The position numbers were made by a program, and so were the translations under genes. 64,000 bases of DNA from Brachionus plicatilis (Eukaryota > Rotifera > Eurotatoria > Ploima > Brachionidae), in contig QEOQ01000487.1 in NCBI GenBank assembly GCA_010279815.1, positions 457,064 to 521,063 on the forward strand, written 5' to 3'. Every line of letters begins with the position of its first letter. Positions within the stretch are counted from its first letter, which is position 1. Shown here piece by piece: positions 60,955 through 64,000 of the stretch. The notes under the pieces were generated by a model. That model was not told the origin of the DNA and ran no database searches. It saw nothing but the letters and a program-made list of their open reading frames with translations.

Positions 60955-63513
60955 TCATTTTCTTTCTGTTTGCTCGAACCGTTGGGTTTTGCTGACAAAA
61001 TTTTGATAAAGCTTGTCATCTTTCGAAGCAAATTTAGCATAGGGATGCTGATATTTTGTCATTTTTACATCTTGTATCCATTCATTGTACAAAGTTCTAA
61101 ATGAATTATAAAACTTATTAACTCGTGAATAGTACATTTTTTCTTTAGGTGTATTTTGGCCTAATTTTTCCTTAAATACAAGAATAAGTATTTTTTTCCA
61201 AAAACAAAAAAAAATTTTTCAAACCATTTTGATTAAATTTTTTCTCATTGTTTCAATGTCCATTTCGATTTTGTCTTTTAACTTTTGATCAATTTTAAGC
61301 TCTTGTTCTTTAATAAACCAAAATAAATATGACAAATATTTAATATCTTTTTTAAAGCGTCCAGTTGAGTACAAAGTAGTTATGATGATCGGATTCAACT
61401 TAAAACCAGCTTCCTTAAAATTAAAATGAACATTTTTCTTTTAAGCAATTTTTGAAAAATTACTTTCATGTCATTCAAAAACTGAACTAAAAAATCATAA
61501 TTATTTATTCCATATGCCAAACAACCAAATGTGACAATGTTTGGTGACAAGTTGTTTTTTTGCATCAATTCAAAAGCCTCGTCGATCTGAAATTTTTCAT
61601 TTCTGGACATTCTTCGCTTGAAAAGCAAATTTATCAGATCAATATTCGGTTTGATTCCAAAGTGTTCCATTTCAGAAAGTATTTTATCATCATTTTCCAA
61701 ATCATTTGGCATTAGCTAGAAAAAAAAAAATTTGTGCAACAATTTTTATTGAATCTTAATTTACTTGAATTATTAAATTAAAAGTTTTGAAATCAGGTTT
61801 GACTCTATGAAAAGTCATGGATTTCAAAACACCTTGCAGTCCACCCATCATCTCCAAGTGTCCATGGGGACTATCCATTTGATCTGTGACATAATCAAAA
61901 ATTTCTTTTTCCAAATTATCCTTAAACCGAGTCAGCAGTGAATCGAAATTTTGAGCAAGTATGAGATTTTTAATCTCCGGTTTAAAATTGCTCAGACCCT
62001 CGAGAAGCTCAGCTTTGTCCACATTACTTTTAATATCTTGCCACCATTCTAAATTTCTAATTTTTTTTTCGAGCGATTTGCCAATAACTCTTAAATCCTC
62101 AATAATATGGACCTGGTCCTCTCTTATTTTAATAACAGAATCCGGCTCCTGGTCAATCTGTTCAATAGTTCTTTGGTTCAAAAGACAAATTTTTTCATGA
62201 TTTGACTCTGTTCTGTTCGGACTGTCAGACAAAAGTTTAAAATCTTCATCTGAAAATTGCTTAAAATCTTGGGAATCTGGCGGGAAAAGATTTTTATTTT
62301 CATTAGCCACTCTTGATTTATCATTTTTAAACTCAATTGCATCTTTTTTAAAACTTATGCTGCAATCATTTGCTGCTTTCAGCATTAGATTAAAAGAATT
62401 GAGATCTGGTTTGATTTTAAGCTTGAGACCGGTTTGCCAGGCCATTAGAGCATACCGGAATCCAAAGTTTGGTTGACTTATACAAGCACATAGCAAATTG
62501 TTAATTATGTCCGCATCGGGCTTTATTTTGTTCAAAATCATTTCATCCACAGCATTAAATGCCTCGTAAATGGCGCCTGCTTTTCCATAAGCCGAAATCA
62601 TTGCCGCATAATTTTTTAAATTAGGTGTTATTTGCCGGTTTTTAAGGTAAATACGGATCGAGTCACACTTTCGTATGGAGTATTCTTTCCATGGTGAATT
62701 CGAGCATGATTGAAACAAAATGGTTATAATTTGGTGAAGCTTGGTCACATTTTTTCGCTCATTCCAATCATCATCTCGACTGGAGGTTACCTATTGAAAT
62801 TTTTAAAAATTAATTAAAATTTAAATAAAATTTAAAAATATTTATTAAATTTTTGTTTTTTATTAAAAAAAGATTACTTTTTTGAACAATTCAAAAACCA
62901 TGTGAGTGTATCCTTGTTGGGCCAAAGGTCTCATTAGAGTTTTATAAAGCCACAAAGTGGGTTTAAAGCGGTCTTTTTGGATCATTTCGATAAAAAAAAC
63001 ATCTTTAGCTTCTTTTATTTTGCCACTGTTGACCAACTCGTTTATTTTTTGGCCATAATATTCTTCATTGTTTGGTCTGTCTTCATTAGATAAACGAATG
63101 TGGTTTAATATTTTGTCGTATTCCTTTTCAACTTGATGATCTTTTTTGTCTATTTTAGATTCATGCAGTGGTTTTATGAAGTCTAAGTTTTTTTTGAATT
63201 CACTTAAATCAAAAAATTTAATTTAATCCGTCAATTTTTGTTTTTTTTTTTTTTACGGATCTTCTAGAGTTTCAGATAAAGTACCAAAGTTATCCTCAAA
63301 TTTTTCTTTACCAGAATCATTCGAATGAACGTTAATTCTTTTTGTCTTTGAATCAAGCTCGACGTACTTGCTGCCAATTCCAAAAGTATCTTCGTTTTCA
63401 GAGTGACTACATCTTACTACAGAATATCTAATTACTTGACCACGCAGCAATATGTTTGAAAGATGGCTAATAAGTCTTTGATTTTTGGCCAAAGAATTAA
63501 ATAAAATGTTCAT
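60955..63513 (-). CDS. PTCD1: Pentatricopeptide repeat protein 1, mitochondrial
   Basis: Six exons, 63257..63513, 62878..63202, 61765..62790, 61464..61715, 61225..61413 and 60955..61170, encode about 754 residues. The first ~35 residues (MNILFNSLAKNQRLISHLSN...) are basic, hydroxylated and free of acids, fitting a mitochondrial presequence. FGTLSETLEDP, the PPR arrays (YAAMISAYGKAGAIYEAFNA, INNLLCACISQPNFGFRYAL, FNLMLKAANDCSIS), GGLQGVLKSM and the C-terminal YNSFRTLYNEW all align in order with vertebrate PTCD1. PTCD1 acts in mitochondrial rRNA and leucine-tRNA metabolism. The acidic insert between the two PPR blocks (around residues 320-420) is also present in vertebrates. It is convergent with MELK. 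Confidence 0.9.
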
Positions 63514-63744
63514 TTTTTTTAAAGCAAATTTAAAATATTAAAATTTGTTATTATATGGAAAAAATTTGAATCAAAACTAACTTAAAGATTAAATAAATAA
63601 ATTAGTTAACTAATTTAGCTTTTAAATACGATTTTTAAAAGTTTACAAATATAAAAATCAATAATAAACAATTATTATTAACCAATGCTTTTAATATAAT
63701 TATTTTTTATAATTAAATCTTACAATTTAAAATTGAATAGGGAA
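63514..63744. other. Upstream region of PTCD1
   Basis: About 230 bp of AT-rich DNA between the PTCD1 start codon and a small inverted-repeat element. The promoter presumably lies here. Confidence 0.4.
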
Positions 63745-63745
63745 T

Positions 63746-63953
63746 AGTGTTGGCAATCGATTATTAAAAATCGATTCAATAATCGACTCACTTTAAATTG
63801 ACCATATTTTTCTAGTCCATTATTAAATCGACTTATTTTTTTAATCAACTAATAAATAATTTCCAGTGCGAAATTAGTCGTTTTAATAATCGATTAAAAA
63901 AAAATTGTCAATTTTTGTATTTTATCAATCGATTGGAGTCGAATAGCAACACT
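63746..63953. mobile_element. ~208-bp inverted-repeat element with internal ATCGAT motifs
   Basis: The left end AGTGTTGGCAATCGATTATT and the right end, inverted, AGTGTTGCTATTCGACTCCA share their outer 8 bases and the same spacing of ATCGA-type motifs. The interior repeats AATCGATT or close variants at least five times on both strands. AGTGTTG ends resemble hAT-type termini, but the 8-bp flanks do not match, so target duplication is unproven. Confidence 0.55.
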
Positions 63954-64000
63954 AGAAATCGGTGAGTATTTTTAGTTTTTTTTATTTCGGCATAAATTGA

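Overview
This is a eukaryotic nuclear segment, very AT-rich (by eye about three quarters A+T). Its protein-coding genes are cut by many short GT-AG introns, mostly 48-70 nt, with a few of 1-3 kb. The gene set is animal: a Shaw-type K+ channel, GXYLT, FAM32A, dynactin p150, HEXD, KLHL10, histone H3.3, an ABCH-type transporter, EPB41L4A, a Tudor protein, MELK and PTCD1. Base composition, compact introns, closely spaced same-strand genes and the mix of non-LTR and small DNA transposons would fit a small lophotrochozoan or gnathiferan invertebrate. A monogonont rotifer such as Brachionus is my best guess, but this is inference and not proven from the window.

Layout. At 2.8-8.7 kb a Shaw-like Kv channel (+) converges on a glucoside xylosyltransferase (-). 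From 9.3 to 11.8 kb there are two retrotransposon remnants. FAM32A (13.3 kb), an unrecognised single-exon gene (14.0 kb) and dynactin-1 (15.6-21.6 kb, +) follow. A TA-flanked MITE sits against a reverse-transcriptase relic at 22.4-22.9 kb. HEXD (26.2-29.1 kb, +) converges on KLHL10 (32.3-30.2 kb, -).

From 33.9 to 41.6 kb is a transposon-rich tract. It holds a foldback element split by a 76-bp retroelement tail with a 12-bp target duplication, and a non-LTR wreck carrying a nested 755-bp inverted-repeat transposon with a 10-bp duplication. It also holds a 264-bp hAT-like MITE, a direct-repeat/inverted-repeat composite and a 5'-truncated reverse transcriptase. A histone H3.3 gene with a readable TATA/GC-box promoter lies inside this tract.

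From 42.7 kb genes are dense. The ABCH transporter (-) is divergent from EPB41L4A (+, 19 exons in 3 kb). Then come two minus-strand genes of unknown function only 77 nt apart, a minus-strand Tudor gene followed after 57 nt by a small ORF, MELK (+, divergent from the Tudor gene) and PTCD1 (-). A small inverted-repeat element rich in ATCGAT closes the window.

Exon joins were worked out by hand and checked for phase. Almost every intron fits GT-AG with phase conserved. The exceptions are a GA donor in KLHL10 and a 38-nt GC-AG candidate in an unknown gene. Nothing here looks bacterial, and I saw no CRISPR array, rRNA gene or convincing tRNA gene.
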